Assembly (NCBI RefSeq): GCF_011064285.1
Contig: NZ_CP049331.1
Location: forward strand, 682,001 to 746,000
Direction of reading: 5' to 3'
Source of the DNA: Vibrio ziniensis
GTDB taxonomy: Bacteria; Pseudomonadota; Gammaproteobacteria; Enterobacterales; Vibrionaceae
Length of the DNA stretch: 64,000 nucleotides
Made by a program: the position numbers and the translations under genes. Shown here one piece after another: positions 23,142 through 33,235 of this stretch. Below the pieces are notes generated by a model. The model was not told where the DNA came from. It worked only from the letters and a program-made list of their open reading frames with translations, and did not search any database. The stretch's first letter is position 1. Each line of letters starts with the position of its first letter.

Positions 23142-24800
23142 ATGTCGTTATTGAAGTGGTTTAAATCAGGCTCTCCTTGGATATGGCTGACCGGTGGTGC
23201 GGTGAGCCTAAGTTTGATCTCAGTACTGGGTCTATTGCTATTGATCGGTTGGAAAGGGTTAACCTACTTCTGGCCTGCGCCATTGTATCAATGGCATAGC
23301 TTAACTGAGCCTAATAATGTGATCGTTGGGCAGTTGTATGCTTCTGAAAGTGTGCCTGTGAGTCACTTAAAAGAGATGAAGATTGCGCTTTCTCCAGAAG
23401 CATTGGAAGAGGGAACCACTGAGCGATTAAGTATTAAAGTCGCCAACCGAGAATTGTATCAAGCGGATTTCATCTCATTATTAGCCGACAATGTTTCTGA
23501 GCCAGAAAAACCAACTGGCTGGGCAGTCATCGAACGTACTCGTGACGGGCAGTTTTTTGGTAAGCCTGTTGGTTTTGAAAAAGCAGATGGTCAGGTCAGT
23601 TCCTATATCTCAACGCTTCTAGAACGTGGTTTGCAAGAAGTCACCACTTTGCGAGAGCAGATAGATACAGTGATTGAGCAAGAGATTCGTGTGGTCAGTA
23701 TCGCATCTGAAAAGCTGAGACTTGAAAGGAGACGTCTTGAGTTAAATGGCAAATTAACCGAAGACTATCAAGCCAACTACCTGCAACAAAAACAAGTGCT
23801 GGATGGTAAGCGAAAACAAGCGGAAGAACATCTTGATTTGCTGAGAAAGCAGCTAGGTCTGCAAACTCTTATTGTTGAGGATATGACTGGAGCGAAAGTA
23901 CGTATTCCGGTCAGCCATATTTTGGATATTTGGTATCCCAACGATATGAATACATTGGAAAAGCTCACGCAGTGGTCGAAGCAGGTCTGGGCGTTCTTGT
24001 CAGACAACCCTCGTGAATCGAACTCTGAAGGTGGTGTGTTTCCTGCCATTTTTGGCACTGTATTTCTGGTGTTACTGATGTCGGTTATCGTGATGCCTTT
24101 GGGGGTGGTGGCAGCGATATATCTTCATGAATATGCGAAAGATAATACCTTTACTCGTATTATTCGGGTCGCGGTTATCAACTTAGCTGGTGTACCTTCT
24201 ATCGTATATGGCGTATTTGGTTTGGGTTTCTTTGTTTACACCATAGGTTCATCGATCGATAGCTTGTTCTACGCAGAGCGACTGCCTGCTCCTACGTTTG
24301 GTACGCCTGGTTTGTTATGGTCAGCACTCACACTAGCTGTTCTGACGTTGCCTGTGGTGATCGTGACGACAGAAGAAGGTTTAACTCGAATTCCTAACTC
24401 AGTACGCCATGGTTCACTGGCTTTAGGAGCAACTCAGTTCGAAACAATCTGGCGAATTGTCTTGCCTATGGCTAGCCCTGCTATGATTACAGGATTGATA
24501 TTAGCGATAGCTCGTGCTGCCGGAGAGGTTGCGCCATTAATGCTGGTGGGGGTGGTGAAAATTGCTTCAAGCTTGCCAGTGGATGCCGAGTTCCCTTATG
24601 TTCATCTGGAACGTAAGTTTATGCATTTAGGTTTTCATATTTACGATGTAGGTTTCCAGACTACCAACATCGAGACCGCGCGACCGTTGGTGTACGCGAC
24701 ATCATTTTTACTTGTAACGGTCATTGTGGCTTTGAACTTAACAGCCATTAGCATTCGTAATAATTTGCGCGAGAAATATCGTACTTTAGGACAAGATTAA
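23142..24800 (+). CDS. pstA: Phosphate ABC transporter permease PstA, long form
   Basis: A 552-aa permease (E. coli PstA is 296 aa). After the first membrane segment (about 15-37) there is an extracytoplasmic insertion to about residue 300. It includes a strongly heptad-like coiled coil at about 160-240, rich in Glu, Arg, Leu and Gln. The C-terminal permease domain has the EAA-like [18 protein letters not shown] loop that contacts the ATPase. pstB begins 2 bp after its stop codon. Confidence 0.92.
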   Translation: MSLLKWFKSGSPWIWLTGGAVSLSLISVLGLLLLIGWKGLTYFWPAPLYQWHSLTEPNNVIVGQLYASESVPVSHLKEMKIALSPEALEEGTTERLSIKVANRELYQADFISLLADNVSEPEKPTGWAVIERTRDGQFFGKPVGFEKADGQVSSYISTLLERGLQEVTTLREQIDTVIEQEIRVVSIASEKLRLERRRLELNGKLTEDYQANYLQQKQVLDGKRKQAEEHLDLLRKQLGLQTLIVEDMTGAKVRIPVSHILDIWYPNDMNTLEKLTQWSKQVWAFLSDNPRESNSEGGVFPAIFGTVFLVLLMSVIVMPLGVVAAIYLHEYAKDNTFTRIIRVAVINLAGVPSIVYGVFGLGFFVYTIGSSIDSLFYAERLPAPTFGTPGLLWSALTLAVLTLPVVIVTTEEGLTRIPNSVRHGSLALGATQFETIWRIVLPMASPAMITGLILAIARAAGEVAPLMLVGVVKIASSLPVDAEFPYVHLERKFMHLGFHIYDVGFQTTNIETARPLVYATSFLLVTVIVALNLTAISIRNNLREKYRTLGQD

Positions 24801-24802
24801 GC

Positions 24803-25621
24803 ATGTTTTCTGTTAATCAAACTTTGGGCTATCAGGCTCCGTTAGACGTAAACAATTTAACTGATCAGCAAACCTCAATTTCTATTGAAGGCTTGAGTTT
24901 GTTCTATGGTCAGGCAAAAGCGTTGAGCGATATCTCTATGCGTATTCCTAAAGGACAAGTGACGGCATTTATCGGCCCTTCTGGCTGTGGTAAATCGACA
25001 TTACTGCGCTGTATTAATCGCATGAACGATTTAGTGGAAGCCTGTCGTGTTGAGGGTGAAATCAAGCTGCATGGCAAAAATGTTTATCATCCCGATGTGG
25101 ATGTTGCAACGCTCAGACGTCGTGTAGGGATGGTGTTTCAGCGCCCGAATCCGTTTCCTAAATCTATTTACGAGAACGTGGTTTACGGTCTACGTTTACA
25201 GGGAATAAAGAACAGTCGCACTTTAGATGACGCGGTTGAGCGCTCACTGCGTGCAGCGGCGCTGTGGGATGAAGTAAAACATCGTCTGCATGAAAATGCT
25301 TTTGGTTTGTCTGGCGGTCAGCAGCAGCGTTTAGTCATTGCCCGAGCTATCGCTATTGAACCTGAAGTACTTCTGCTTGATGAACCAACCTCGGCGCTTG
25401 ATCCGATTTCGACATTGACCATCGAAGAGTTGATCCACGAACTCAAAACCAAATATACGGTTGTGATTGTTACCCACAACATGCAACAAGCGGCAAGGGT
25501 GAGTGACCATACAGCCTTCATTCATATGGGAAAATTGATCGAGTACTCAGATACTGACTCTATTTTTACTTCGCCATTGAAAAAGAAAACCGAAGACTAC
25601 ATTACTGGTCGATACGGTTAA
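24803..25621 (+). CDS. pstB: Phosphate ABC transporter ATP-binding protein
   Basis: A 272-aa ABC ATPase energising phosphate import. Walker A is GPSGCGKST (58-66), the signature is LSGGQQQR, Walker B is [12 protein letters not shown] and the switch His lies in VTHNMQQ. It has the PstB-specific [11 protein letters not shown]-loop region. It is the third gene of pstCAB-phoU, with 2-bp spacing from pstA. Confidence 0.97.
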   Translation: MFSVNQTLGYQAPLDVNNLTDQQTSISIEGLSLFYGQAKALSDISMRIPKGQVTAFIGPSGCGKSTLLRCINRMNDLVEACRVEGEIKLHGKNVYHPDVDVATLRRRVGMVFQRPNPFPKSIYENVVYGLRLQGIKNSRTLDDAVERSLRAAALWDEVKHRLHENAFGLSGGQQQRLVIARAIAIEPEVLLLDEPTSALDPISTLTIEELIHELKTKYTVVIVTHNMQQAARVSDHTAFIHMGKLIEYSDTDSIFTSPLKKKTEDYITGRYG

Positions 25622-25700
25622 GCCAAAAACGATTTTCTTAAAAGATTTGTTTAGAAGAACCTTTGTAATACAAAAGAACTCTGCGAGTTAAGGATCCATC

Positions 25701-26399
25701 ATGCAGCTAGGTCGCCATATTTCTGGTCAATTCAACGTTGAGCTTGAATCTATTCGTACGCATGTATTAACCATGGGCGGACTGGTCGAGCAGCAGCTGT
25801 CATATGCGATGCAAGCGGTGAATAAGCAGGATATTGATCTCGCAAGAAAAGTGGTGCGTGATGATCACAAAGTGAATGCGATGGAAGTCTCTATCGATGA
25901 AGCTTGTACCCGCATTATTGCTAAACGTCAACCCGCAGCAAAAGACTTACGTCTGATCATGGCAATCATCAAAACCATTACCGATCTTGAACGTATCGGT
26001 GATGTGGCAACTAAAATGGCATACGTAGCGATTGAGAGCCCTTCTTCAAAAGAGACTCAGTTTCAGGTCTCCTTAGAACCTTTGTGTCGCAGTGCTGTGG
26101 CGATGTTACATAAAGTACTGGACGCTTTTGCGCGTATGGATGTGGAAGCAGCTGCGGAAGTTTATAAGCTAGATGACAAGCTAGATAAAGAGTATGAAGC
26201 TGTGATTCGCCAGCTGATGACTTATATGATGGAAGACCCGAAGAACATTCCGCATATTCTGCAAGTCATGTGGTCTGCCCGTGCTATTGAGCGTGTGGGG
26301 GATCGTTGCCAAAATATCTGTGAATACATCATTTACTTTGTTAAAGGCAAAGACGTTCGCCACTTGGGCGAACAGTCTATTGATGACGCTCTTCGTTAA
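25701..26399 (+). CDS. phoU: Phosphate signalling protein PhoU
   Basis: A 232-aa all-helical protein of two repeated three-helix bundles. Each bundle holds a metal-binding E-x-x-x-D-type motif, seen as [13 protein letters not shown] and [12 protein letters not shown]. PhoU links Pst transport status to PhoR, keeping PhoB inactive when phosphate is sufficient. It follows pstB by 79 bp and ends the operon. Confidence 0.95.
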   Translation: MQLGRHISGQFNVELESIRTHVLTMGGLVEQQLSYAMQAVNKQDIDLARKVVRDDHKVNAMEVSIDEACTRIIAKRQPAAKDLRLIMAIIKTITDLERIGDVATKMAYVAIESPSSKETQFQVSLEPLCRSAVAMLHKVLDAFARMDVEAAAEVYKLDDKLDKEYEAVIRQLMTYMMEDPKNIPHILQVMWSARAIERVGDRCQNICEYIIYFVKGKDVRHLGEQSIDDALR

Positions 26400-26404
26400 A
26401 ACTG

Positions 26405-26464
26405 AACGCTCGTTATCAAAACGCTCTTTATCAAAACGCTCTTTATCAAAACACTCATAGCCAA
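26405..26464 (+). repeat. 15-bp tandem repeat between phoU and cutC
   Basis: The unit AACGCTCTTTATCAA is repeated four times with increasing divergence, starting at 26405, 26420, 26435 and 26450 (exact 15-bp period). It fills the space between two convergent genes, where a terminator would be expected, and I see no hairpin terminator there. Confidence 0.8.
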
Positions 26465-26466
26465 AA

Positions 26467-27216
26467 CTAAAGTGATTTTATAATGTTCGCTACTTTGCGA
26501 ATGGCTTCTGGATCAGTCACTGGCACTATGAAGTCATCGAGGTTCTGATTACCCATTTTCGCTGCGTTCGCTTTCAGCTTCATGTGACTTGTTCGGGTTG
26601 ATTTACCCGATAGGTGAACTTCTTTTACCAAAGTCTGAGTCACAATCGCTTCTACGTTTTCACTAGATACACCTGCTCCAGCCATTATTGATACTCGTCC
26701 CTTCGCTAGCTGCACCATTTCTGCGATGACATCTACCCCCGCTAATGCATTACTCGCTAGTCCTGATGTGAGTACTCGCTCACATCCGAGCTCAATAATG
26801 TTTTCGAGTGCTTGATGATGGTTATGGCATTGGTCAATTGCGCGGTGAAAAGTGACGCCTAAGCCATTGAGCTTAGCGTGATTAACAATGCGGGCGCATT
26901 TATTCATGTCGATGCTGCCTTCAGCTGTCAGAATGCCAAACACAATACCTTGTAAGCCTGCTTCAGCAGCAGCATCAATATCGTAAAGCATGGATTCGAC
27001 GTCATCTTCATCATAAAGAAAATCGCCTTGGCGTGGGCGTATCATGGCGTAGACAGGAATCGTCGATAATTTTGCTGCTTGCTTCATCATGCCAAAACTT
27101 GGCGTGAGTCCACCGAGTGCTAGAGAAGAGCACAGTTCGATACGGTTAGCACCGCCTTCAATGGCTAAATGCAGGGATTCTAAGTTGTCGATACAAACTT
27201 CAACGTTGTAGTTCAT
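26467..27216 (-). CDS. cutC: CutC family protein
   Basis: A 249-aa TIM-barrel protein of the CutC family (N-terminus [10 protein letters not shown], internal MIRPRQGDF and TFHRAID motifs). CutC was named for copper tolerance, but its biochemical activity is not established. It is monocistronic here and convergent with phoU. Confidence 0.88.
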   Translation of the reverse strand: MNYNVEVCIDNLESLHLAIEGGANRIELCSSLALGGLTPSFGMMKQAAKLSTIPVYAMIRPRQGDFLYDEDDVESMLYDIDAAAEAGLQGIVFGILTAEGSIDMNKCARIVNHAKLNGLGVTFHRAIDQCHNHHQALENIIELGCERVLTSGLASNALAGVDVIAEMVQLAKGRVSIMAGAGVSSENVEAIVTQTLVKEVHLSGKSTRTSHMKLKANAAKMGNQNLDDFIVPVTDPEAIRKVANIIKSL

Positions 27217-27526
27217 GATGGGCTTACCGCTGTTTTATTTGCAGCTAAGTGTATATCAATCAGCGGAGTTTTTACTGCATCCAATCGCTAAAGCTGGAAA
27301 TTGGTATCGATAAGCGAACCTTATGTGCCATGGAGGGCACATCAGAGCGCCATGGATGGTTGTGCGTGTTCGTGTTCGATGCCAATTAGCAGGTATAAAT
27401 AAAAAAGCTCAAAGCAGATGCTTTGAGCTTGTAAAAGACTTTACTTCTTAACTGATTGGCGGTGCGTTATCGCTTTATATATTGTCCAACCATTAACCCG
27501 AGTTGAGCGCTCGAGCTAAGAAGTGA
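27217..27526. other. Intergenic region between cutC and prx2
   Basis: No gene is seen. It contains the cutC promoter region at its left end and the terminator of the minus-strand peroxiredoxin gene at about 27401-27430. Confidence 0.5.
27401..27430 (-). terminator. Terminator downstream of prx2
   Basis: On the minus strand AAGCTCAAAG pairs with CTTTGAGCTT and is followed by TTTTTT. It lies about 97 nt after the peroxiredoxin stop codon. Confidence 0.75.
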
Positions 27527-28138
27527 TTACTTTTTACCTAGGTCGTCTGAGTGCTCAGATAGGAATGCAGCAACACCTTTTGGAGATGCGTCCATACCTG
27601 CTTTACCTTCTTCCCACTGTGCTGGACATACTTCACCGTGTTTTTGGTGGAAGTTTAGAGCGTCAACCATACGTAGCATTTCGTCGATGTTACGACCTAG
27701 TGGTAGGTCGTTAACTACTTGGTGACGTACTAGACCGTCTTCGTCAATTAGGAAAGAACCACGGAAAGCAACGCCTGCTTCTGGGTGCTCAACGTCGTAA
27801 GCTTTAACGATTTCGTGCTTAACGTCAGCAACTAGAGGGTATTTAACTTGACCGATACCGCCATCAGCGATAGCAGTGTTACGCCATGCGTTGTGAGAGA
27901 ATTGTGAATCGATAGAAACACCGATAACTTCAACGCCTTTAGCTTGGAAGTCTTCGAAACGCTTGTCGAATGCGATCAATTCTGATGGGCAAACGAAAGT
28001 GAAATCTAGAGGGTAGAAGAATACTACTGCTTTCTTACCTTTAGTGAATTCTTTGAAGTTGAATGTATCAACGATTTCACCGTTACCAAGTACTGCTGCT
28101 GCAGTAAAATCAGGGGCTTGACGACCTACTAGTACCAT
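27527..28138 (-). CDS. Typical 2-Cys peroxiredoxin (Prx2-like)
   Basis: A 203-aa AhpC/Prx1-type peroxidase reducing hydrogen peroxide and organic peroxides. The peroxidatic cysteine is C50 in FTFVCPSE and the resolving cysteine is C171 in GEVCPAQW. A GGIG loop is present but a C-terminal YF motif is not obvious. I start it at ATG 28138 after AGGAG, giving MVLVGRQAPDF. It is divergent from an oxyR2-type gene, the arrangement known for prx2-oxyR2 of Vibrio vulnificus, so peroxide-induced expression under that regulator is likely. Confidence 0.93.
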   Translation of the reverse strand: MVLVGRQAPDFTAAAVLGNGEIVDTFNFKEFTKGKKAVVFFYPLDFTFVCPSELIAFDKRFEDFQAKGVEVIGVSIDSQFSHNAWRNTAIADGGIGQVKYPLVADVKHEIVKAYDVEHPEAGVAFRGSFLIDEDGLVRHQVVNDLPLGRNIDEMLRMVDALNFHQKHGEVCPAQWEEGKAGMDASPKGVAAFLSEHSDDLGKK

Positions 28139-28234
28139 TTTTTTGCTCCTAAGCATTAAATTATGTTAAGCCGACTCTCATTGTTGTCAGCTTTGTCCAT
28201 GTATGTACGTGACAAACTATAGTACATTTTCTTA

Positions 28235-28281
28235 AATAGAAAAAAGCGAATTAAATAGATTAACTTAATCGAAAAAAGCGA
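28235..28281. promoter_or_regulatory. Direct repeat in the prx2-oxyR2 divergent promoter region
   Basis: AATAGAAAAAAGCGA (28235-28249) and AATCGAAAAAAGCGA (28267-28281) are 15-bp direct repeats with one mismatch, 32 bp apart (about three turns). ATAG tetramers at 28219, 28236 and 28255 resemble OxyR half-sites. Binding by the adjacent regulator is inference. Confidence 0.4.
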
Positions 28282-28337
28282 TAATAAACTCGAACTGAAT
28301 TTCCTTAACCGAATTACGTAACAGACTAATATCTAAT

Positions 28338-29243
28338 ATGAATAAATGGCCAAGTTTAAAACAGCTGCATTACTTAGTAACGCTACACGAAACCCGTCAT
28401 TTTAGTGAAGCTGCACTGCGTTGCTTCGTCAGTCAGTCAACCTTGAGCAAAGGTATTCAAAACCTAGAAGAACTGATTGGTTGCCCTCTGTATGAAAAGA
28501 AAGATAAGAAAAGCCCATTAGTTTTTACCCTTGCTGGGGAGCAAGTTGTAAAACGAGGAAGGGAACTTCTCGCCAAAGGACAGGATTTGGTCGAAGTGGG
28601 TAAGCTGTGCCAAACCGATGCGATGGAAGGGCAACTGAGATTGGGCTGCATTCCTACGATAGCTCCGTTTTTGCTGGTGGATCTGGTTCAAGAAGTCAAC
28701 ATTCGTTATCCAAAACTGCATTTGTTGTTGAGAGAAGATACGACGGCGAATCTGTTGCAGAGTCTGCGTAACGGAGAGTTAGATGTTCTGATCCTTGCTC
28801 TGCCAATGGATATTGGAAACATGGAAAGTCGTATAGTTGGCCGCGATGCTTTTCGCATGGTGATCAGTCGAAACCAAGCTGATGGTATTCGTGTCCCAAT
28901 TAAATACGCAGATTTGCCGGATGAATCGGTGTTCCTATTGGAGAATGAGCATTGCTTAACTGAGCACGCCGTTTCTGCCTGCAAGCTGACCGATAAAGAG
29001 AAGATCAATCCGTTCACCGCAACCAGTCTACATACTCTGGTACAGATGGTTGCCAATGGTCTGGGAACAACCTTTATTCCACAAATGGCGATTGAACATG
29101 GATTATTAGAAAACCAGAATCTTGTGGTGATCGATCCTCCAGGCCAGCAAGCTTTTCGAGAGATTGGCTTAATTTGGCGTCCTAGCTCTTCTCGAAGTCA
29201 CACTTTTAATCTTCTTGCCGATCTGGTGTCGGAGATGCTTTAG
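28338..29243 (+). CDS. oxyR2: LysR-family peroxide sensor OxyR2-type
   Basis: A 301-aa LysR-family regulator with an N-terminal winged HTH (about 6-65) and an OxyR-like regulatory domain. The redox cysteines align as C206 and C215 (EHCLTEHAVSAC). The residue two before C206 is Glu204, where E. coli OxyR has Gly. This Glu and the identical numbering match what I recall of V. vulnificus OxyR2, a hypersensitive peroxide sensor. It is divergent from the prx2-like gene. It probably activates that gene and itself. Confidence 0.88.
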   Translation: MNKWPSLKQLHYLVTLHETRHFSEAALRCFVSQSTLSKGIQNLEELIGCPLYEKKDKKSPLVFTLAGEQVVKRGRELLAKGQDLVEVGKLCQTDAMEGQLRLGCIPTIAPFLLVDLVQEVNIRYPKLHLLLREDTTANLLQSLRNGELDVLILALPMDIGNMESRIVGRDAFRMVISRNQADGIRVPIKYADLPDESVFLLENEHCLTEHAVSACKLTDKEKINPFTATSLHTLVQMVANGLGTTFIPQMAIEHGLLENQNLVVIDPPGQQAFREIGLIWRPSSSRSHTFNLLADLVSEML

Positions 29244-29261
29244 ACGATCATCTATAGTTGC

Positions 29262-29310
29262 AACGCACCATGATATGTAGTGAAAATTCACTGTGATTGG
29301 TGCGTTTTTT
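29262..29310 (+). terminator. oxyR2 terminator
   Basis: AACGCACCA pairs with TGGTGCGTT across a 27-nt loop that itself contains GTGAAAATTCAC, and a T-run follows. Confidence 0.75.
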
Positions 29311-29831
29311 AGTTTTTTATACTTTTCAGATCTCTTTTTCTGTGAAATTTCACAAGAATTAAAATTATGAAGCTTTCATAAAATTGTAAAAATTCACAAA
29401 GTTAATTTTACAGTTTTGACCTTCGCTGGTGTTTAAAGAAATGGCCAATTTCTTATTCAAGCCTTCACTGTTACTGCACTTTCTAATTTTCACATTCTAT
29501 TTCATTTCGTTTAAAGCGCATTTTCTACGTAAAATTAAATGTAATTATATTACGTAATTTATTACGTAATTTGAGTTTGAAAGTTGACTAATTATTGAAC
29601 CGAAGAAAACTTTGAATTTTGCTTAAATGAATTTTTAGTCTTTTACTTAGAGGCTTTTCAAGTTAGTGTTTATTTAACTTTTATAGACTTATGTCTAGTC
29701 TGGTAAACGTTGAAATCGAGTGTGCTTTGAGTGATTGTATAGACATGGAAAGCATGGAAGGTTTAATAAATTAAAATGTAATTTGTGGTTTTAAAGTTAC
29801 AAATGAAATTTTAAGTGACAAGGAAGAAGAT
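29311..29831 (+). other. AT-rich control region upstream of aceB
   Basis: A 520-bp non-coding stretch. It contains the perfect 14-bp palindrome TGTGAAATTTCACA (29341-29354) and two perfect TTACGTAA palindromes (29550-29557 and 29562-29569), with a related TACGTA at 29526-29531. The AAGGAAG ribosome site of aceB is at its right end. No gene is supported. Confidence 0.6.
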
Positions 29832-31469
29832 ATGTTTGCTCAAACGTCAGATTCGAATATCGCATTAGAGAGAGAGTCAGGTTGCCACTCTCGATTAACA
29901 ATCACTGGAGAGCTTGCTCCACAGCATAAAGTTATATTTCCAAGTGAAGCTCAGGCTTTCCTATCCGAATTGTGTGTTCGCTATGCGGCAAGAGTAGACG
30001 AGCTACTCGCTGAACGTGAACGCAAACAACAAACAATCGACAACGGTCAGTTGCCAGATTTTCTTACCGAAACACAAGACATTCGCGAGGGAAGCTGGAA
30101 AATTCTCGGTATCCCAAGTGATTTGCAAGATCGCCGCGTAGAAATTACAGGTCCTACTGATCGTAAGATGGTAATTAACGCATTGAATGCCAATGTAAAA
30201 GTGTTTATGGCGGATTTTGAAGACTCAATGTCACCGGCTTGGGACAAAGTGCTAGATGGCCAAATTAACCTTCGCGACGCTGTGAATGGCACCATCAGCT
30301 ATACCAATCCAGATAACGGCAAAAACTATCAACTAAAAGAAGATCCAGCGGTACTGATTTGTCGCGTACGTGGTCTGCATCTGCGTGAAAAACATGTCAC
30401 CTTTGACGGACAAATCATTCCGGGCGCTCTGTTTGATTTTGCTTTGTATTTCTTCAACAACCACAAAGCGTTATTGAAAAAAGGCAGCGGTCCATATTTC
30501 TACTTACCAAAGTTACAAGCCTATAAAGAGGCTCAATGGTGGAGTGATGTATTCCACTTCACGGAAGACTATTTTGGTTTGGAAACCGGCACTATCAAAG
30601 CCACAGTACTGATTGAAACTTTGCCTGCTGTTTTCCAAATGGATGAAATTCTGTTTGCGCTCAAGGAGCATATTGTTGGCCTCAACTGCGGACGTTGGGA
30701 TTACATCTTCAGCTATATCAAAACGCTGAAAAAACACGCAGACCGTGTACTGCCAGATCGTCAGGTAGTGACTATGGATAAGCCTTTCCTCAACGCTTAC
30801 TCGCGTCTGCTGATTTATACCTGCCATAAGCGTGGTGCATTTGCGATGGGGGGGATGGCTGCTTTCATTCCAGCAAAAGATCCGCAAGTGAATACTCAGG
30901 TTCAGGACAAAATCCGTAATGACAAATTACTGGAAGCGACCAATGGTCATGACGGTACTTGGGTTGCCCATCCGGGACTTGCCGATACCGCTATGGATGT
31001 GTTTAACCAAGTGCTTGGCGAACGTAACAACCAACTGGATGTGAGCCGCATGTCCGATGCTCCTATCACCGCAGAAGACTTATTGATGCCTTGTGACGGA
31101 GTAAGAAGCGAAGAGGGGATGAGACACAACATTCGTGTTGCGTTGCAATACATTGAAGCTTGGATCTCTGGTAACGGTTGTGTGCCTATCTATGGACTGA
31201 TGGAAGATGCGGCGACAGCGGAAATATCTCGTACTTCGATTTGGCAATGGATTCAACATGGTAAGTCTCTGGATAACGGTCAAACCGTCACCAAAGATCT
31301 GTTCCGTCAATACCTAGCTGAAGAGATCGACGTAGTGAAATCTGAACTGGGTGATGATCGCTTCAATAGTGGAAGATTTAGTGAGGCCGCTGAGTTAATG
31401 GAAAAACTCACGACCAGCGATGAACTAACCAATTTCCTAACCGTGCCTGGTTATGAATATTTAGATTAA
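29832..31469 (+). CDS. aceB: Malate synthase A
   Basis: A 545-aa malate synthase of the A isoform, which condenses glyoxylate with acetyl-CoA to malate in the glyoxylate shunt. The family signature is visible as KEHIVGLNCGRWDYIFS, and the catalytic acidic residues occur in the FEDSMSP and CDGV contexts. Length agrees with E. coli AceB (533 aa). aceA follows after 124 bp, as expected for an ace operon; no aceK is present here. Confidence 0.97.
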   Translation: MFAQTSDSNIALERESGCHSRLTITGELAPQHKVIFPSEAQAFLSELCVRYAARVDELLAERERKQQTIDNGQLPDFLTETQDIREGSWKILGIPSDLQDRRVEITGPTDRKMVINALNANVKVFMADFEDSMSPAWDKVLDGQINLRDAVNGTISYTNPDNGKNYQLKEDPAVLICRVRGLHLREKHVTFDGQIIPGALFDFALYFFNNHKALLKKGSGPYFYLPKLQAYKEAQWWSDVFHFTEDYFGLETGTIKATVLIETLPAVFQMDEILFALKEHIVGLNCGRWDYIFSYIKTLKKHADRVLPDRQVVTMDKPFLNAYSRLLIYTCHKRGAFAMGGMAAFIPAKDPQVNTQVQDKIRNDKLLEATNGHDGTWVAHPGLADTAMDVFNQVLGERNNQLDVSRMSDAPITAEDLLMPCDGVRSEEGMRHNIRVALQYIEAWISGNGCVPIYGLMEDAATAEISRTSIWQWIQHGKSLDNGQTVTKDLFRQYLAEEIDVVKSELGDDRFNSGRFSEAAELMEKLTTSDELTNFLTVPGYEYLD

Positions 31470-31593
31470 GCAAAATTTTACAACCAATAACAACATTAAC
31501 GTGAAACTTAACTGAAACAACCAAATAGTCAGCTCAATATCAGCGTGTGCCGTACTGATAGCGAAAGGACGCTCATACCAAGAGGGATAGATT

Positions 31594-32898
31594 ATGACAC
31601 TGACTCGCCGCCAACAAATTGAAGCGTTAGAAAAAGATTGGGCAACGAATCCTCGTTGGAACAACGTAAAACGCACTTATACCGCTGAAGAAGTCGTGAA
31701 CCTACGTGGTTCTCTGATTCCAGCTAACACTATTGCACAGCGTGGTGCTGACAAACTTTGGTCACTGGTTAACGGCAGTGCTAAAAAAGGTTATGTGAAC
31801 TGTTTGGGCGCGTTGACTGGTGGTCAGGCAGTACAGCAGGCGAAAGCAGGTATTGAGGCGATTTACCTTTCAGGTTGGCAAGTTGCAGCGGATAACAATA
31901 CTGCGTCAACTATGTATCCAGACCAGTCACTCTACCCAGTAGATTCTGTACCAAGTGTCGTTAAGCGAATCAATAACTCATTCCGTCGTGCTGACCAAAT
32001 CCAATGGTCAAATGGTGTAACACCAGAAGAAGGCGTTGATTACTTCCTACCTATCGTTGCGGATGCGGAAGCGGGTTTTGGTGGCGTACTCAATGCTTAT
32101 GAGCTGATGAAATCCATGATTGAAGCGGGTGCTGCAGGTGTTCACTTTGAAGACCAATTAGCATCGGTGAAGAAATGTGGACACATGGGCGGTAAAGTTT
32201 TGGTACCTACTCAGGAAGCAGTACAGAAACTGGTTGCAGCTCGATTGGCAGCAGACGTTGCAGGCACGACAACGCTGGTTATAGCTCGTACAGACGCAAA
32301 CGCAGCAGACTTGCTGACATCCGATTGTGACCCATATGACGCAGACTTTATCGTAGGCGAAAGAACCAGCGAAGGTTTCTACCGTGTACGTGCAGGGATT
32401 GATCAAGCGATAGCGCGCGGACTTGCTTACGCTCCTTACGCTGATCTTGTGTGGTGTGAAACGGCAAAACCAGATTTGGACGAAGCACGCAAATTCGCAG
32501 AAGCTATTTTGGAACAGTACCCAGATCAACTTCTTGCGTATAACTGCTCGCCATCGTTTAACTGGGAAAAGAACCTTGATCAAGAAACCATTGCGAAGTT
32601 CCAACAAGAACTTTCAGACATGGGTTACAAGTACCAATTCATTACATTGGCAGGTATCCATAACATGTGGTTCAACATGTTCGAGCTTGCACACGCTTAC
32701 GCTCAAGGTGAAGGTATGCGTCACTATGTTGAAATGGTTCAACGTCCTGAATTCGCTGCGGCTGAAAAAGGTTATACCTTCGTGGCTCATCAGCAAGAAG
32801 TGGGTACTGGCTATTTCGATAAGATGACGAACACTATCCAAGGCGGAAATTCATCGGTTACTGCCCTTACTGGTTCCACTGAAGAAGACCAGTTTTAA
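31594..32898 (+). CDS. aceA: Isocitrate lyase
   Basis: A 434-aa isocitrate lyase that cleaves isocitrate to glyoxylate and succinate. The catalytic loop [10 protein letters not shown] with its nucleophilic Cys is intact, as are the metal-binding [10 protein letters not shown] and the later [11 protein letters not shown]. It is the second step-partner of aceB and is terminated at 32933-32955. Confidence 0.98.
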   Translation: MTLTRRQQIEALEKDWATNPRWNNVKRTYTAEEVVNLRGSLIPANTIAQRGADKLWSLVNGSAKKGYVNCLGALTGGQAVQQAKAGIEAIYLSGWQVAADNNTASTMYPDQSLYPVDSVPSVVKRINNSFRRADQIQWSNGVTPEEGVDYFLPIVADAEAGFGGVLNAYELMKSMIEAGAAGVHFEDQLASVKKCGHMGGKVLVPTQEAVQKLVAARLAADVAGTTTLVIARTDANAADLLTSDCDPYDADFIVGERTSEGFYRVRAGIDQAIARGLAYAPYADLVWCETAKPDLDEARKFAEAILEQYPDQLLAYNCSPSFNWEKNLDQETIAKFQQELSDMGYKYQFITLAGIHNMWFNMFELAHAYAQGEGMRHYVEMVQRPEFAAAEKGYTFVAHQQEVGTGYFDKMTNTIQGGNSSVTALTGSTEEDQF

Positions 32899-32932
32899 AT
32901 TCATTGATAATAATTTTTTGCGCATGAATATT

Positions 32933-32956
32933 GAGCGGCTTAGGCCGCTCCTTTTG
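32933..32956 (+). terminator. aceA terminator
   Basis: GAGCGGC-TTAG-GCCGCTC hairpin followed by CTTTTG, 34 nt after the aceA stop codon. Confidence 0.85.
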
Positions 32957-33235
32957 TTATTGGTGAAATAGTTACAACTAGCAATACATTCCGTAATACT
33001 CACTGTAAGTGGTGTGTAGGAAAATTCTTTTATTGGGTTGTCTTGTATTTGATATTGATTTTATTTTATTTAAATTCAATTTGTTACGATTTTTTCTCAA
33101 ATGTTCATTATTTGACTTTGCCCTTTGCTACATCAACAATTCCGAAATTACCTCGTGTTTTATATAGCCTTCATTTGAGTGTGAGGTTGCATAAATAACG
33201 CAAAATTCAAGCTGCACAAAAATAAATAGAGAACT
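32957..33235. other. AT-rich gap before the cyclic-di-GMP genes
   Basis: About 280 bp of AT-rich sequence without a credible reading frame. It should contain the promoter of the REC-EAL gene, though I cannot assign it confidently. Confidence 0.4.

Noticed and set aside
26405..26464. Short regularly spaced repeats as a CRISPR array
   Set aside because: 15-bp units are contiguous with no spacers, and no cas genes are present.
29341..29354. TGTGAAATTTCACA as a CRP site
   Set aside because: CRP needs TGTGA and TCACA separated by 6 bp; here only 4 bp separate them.
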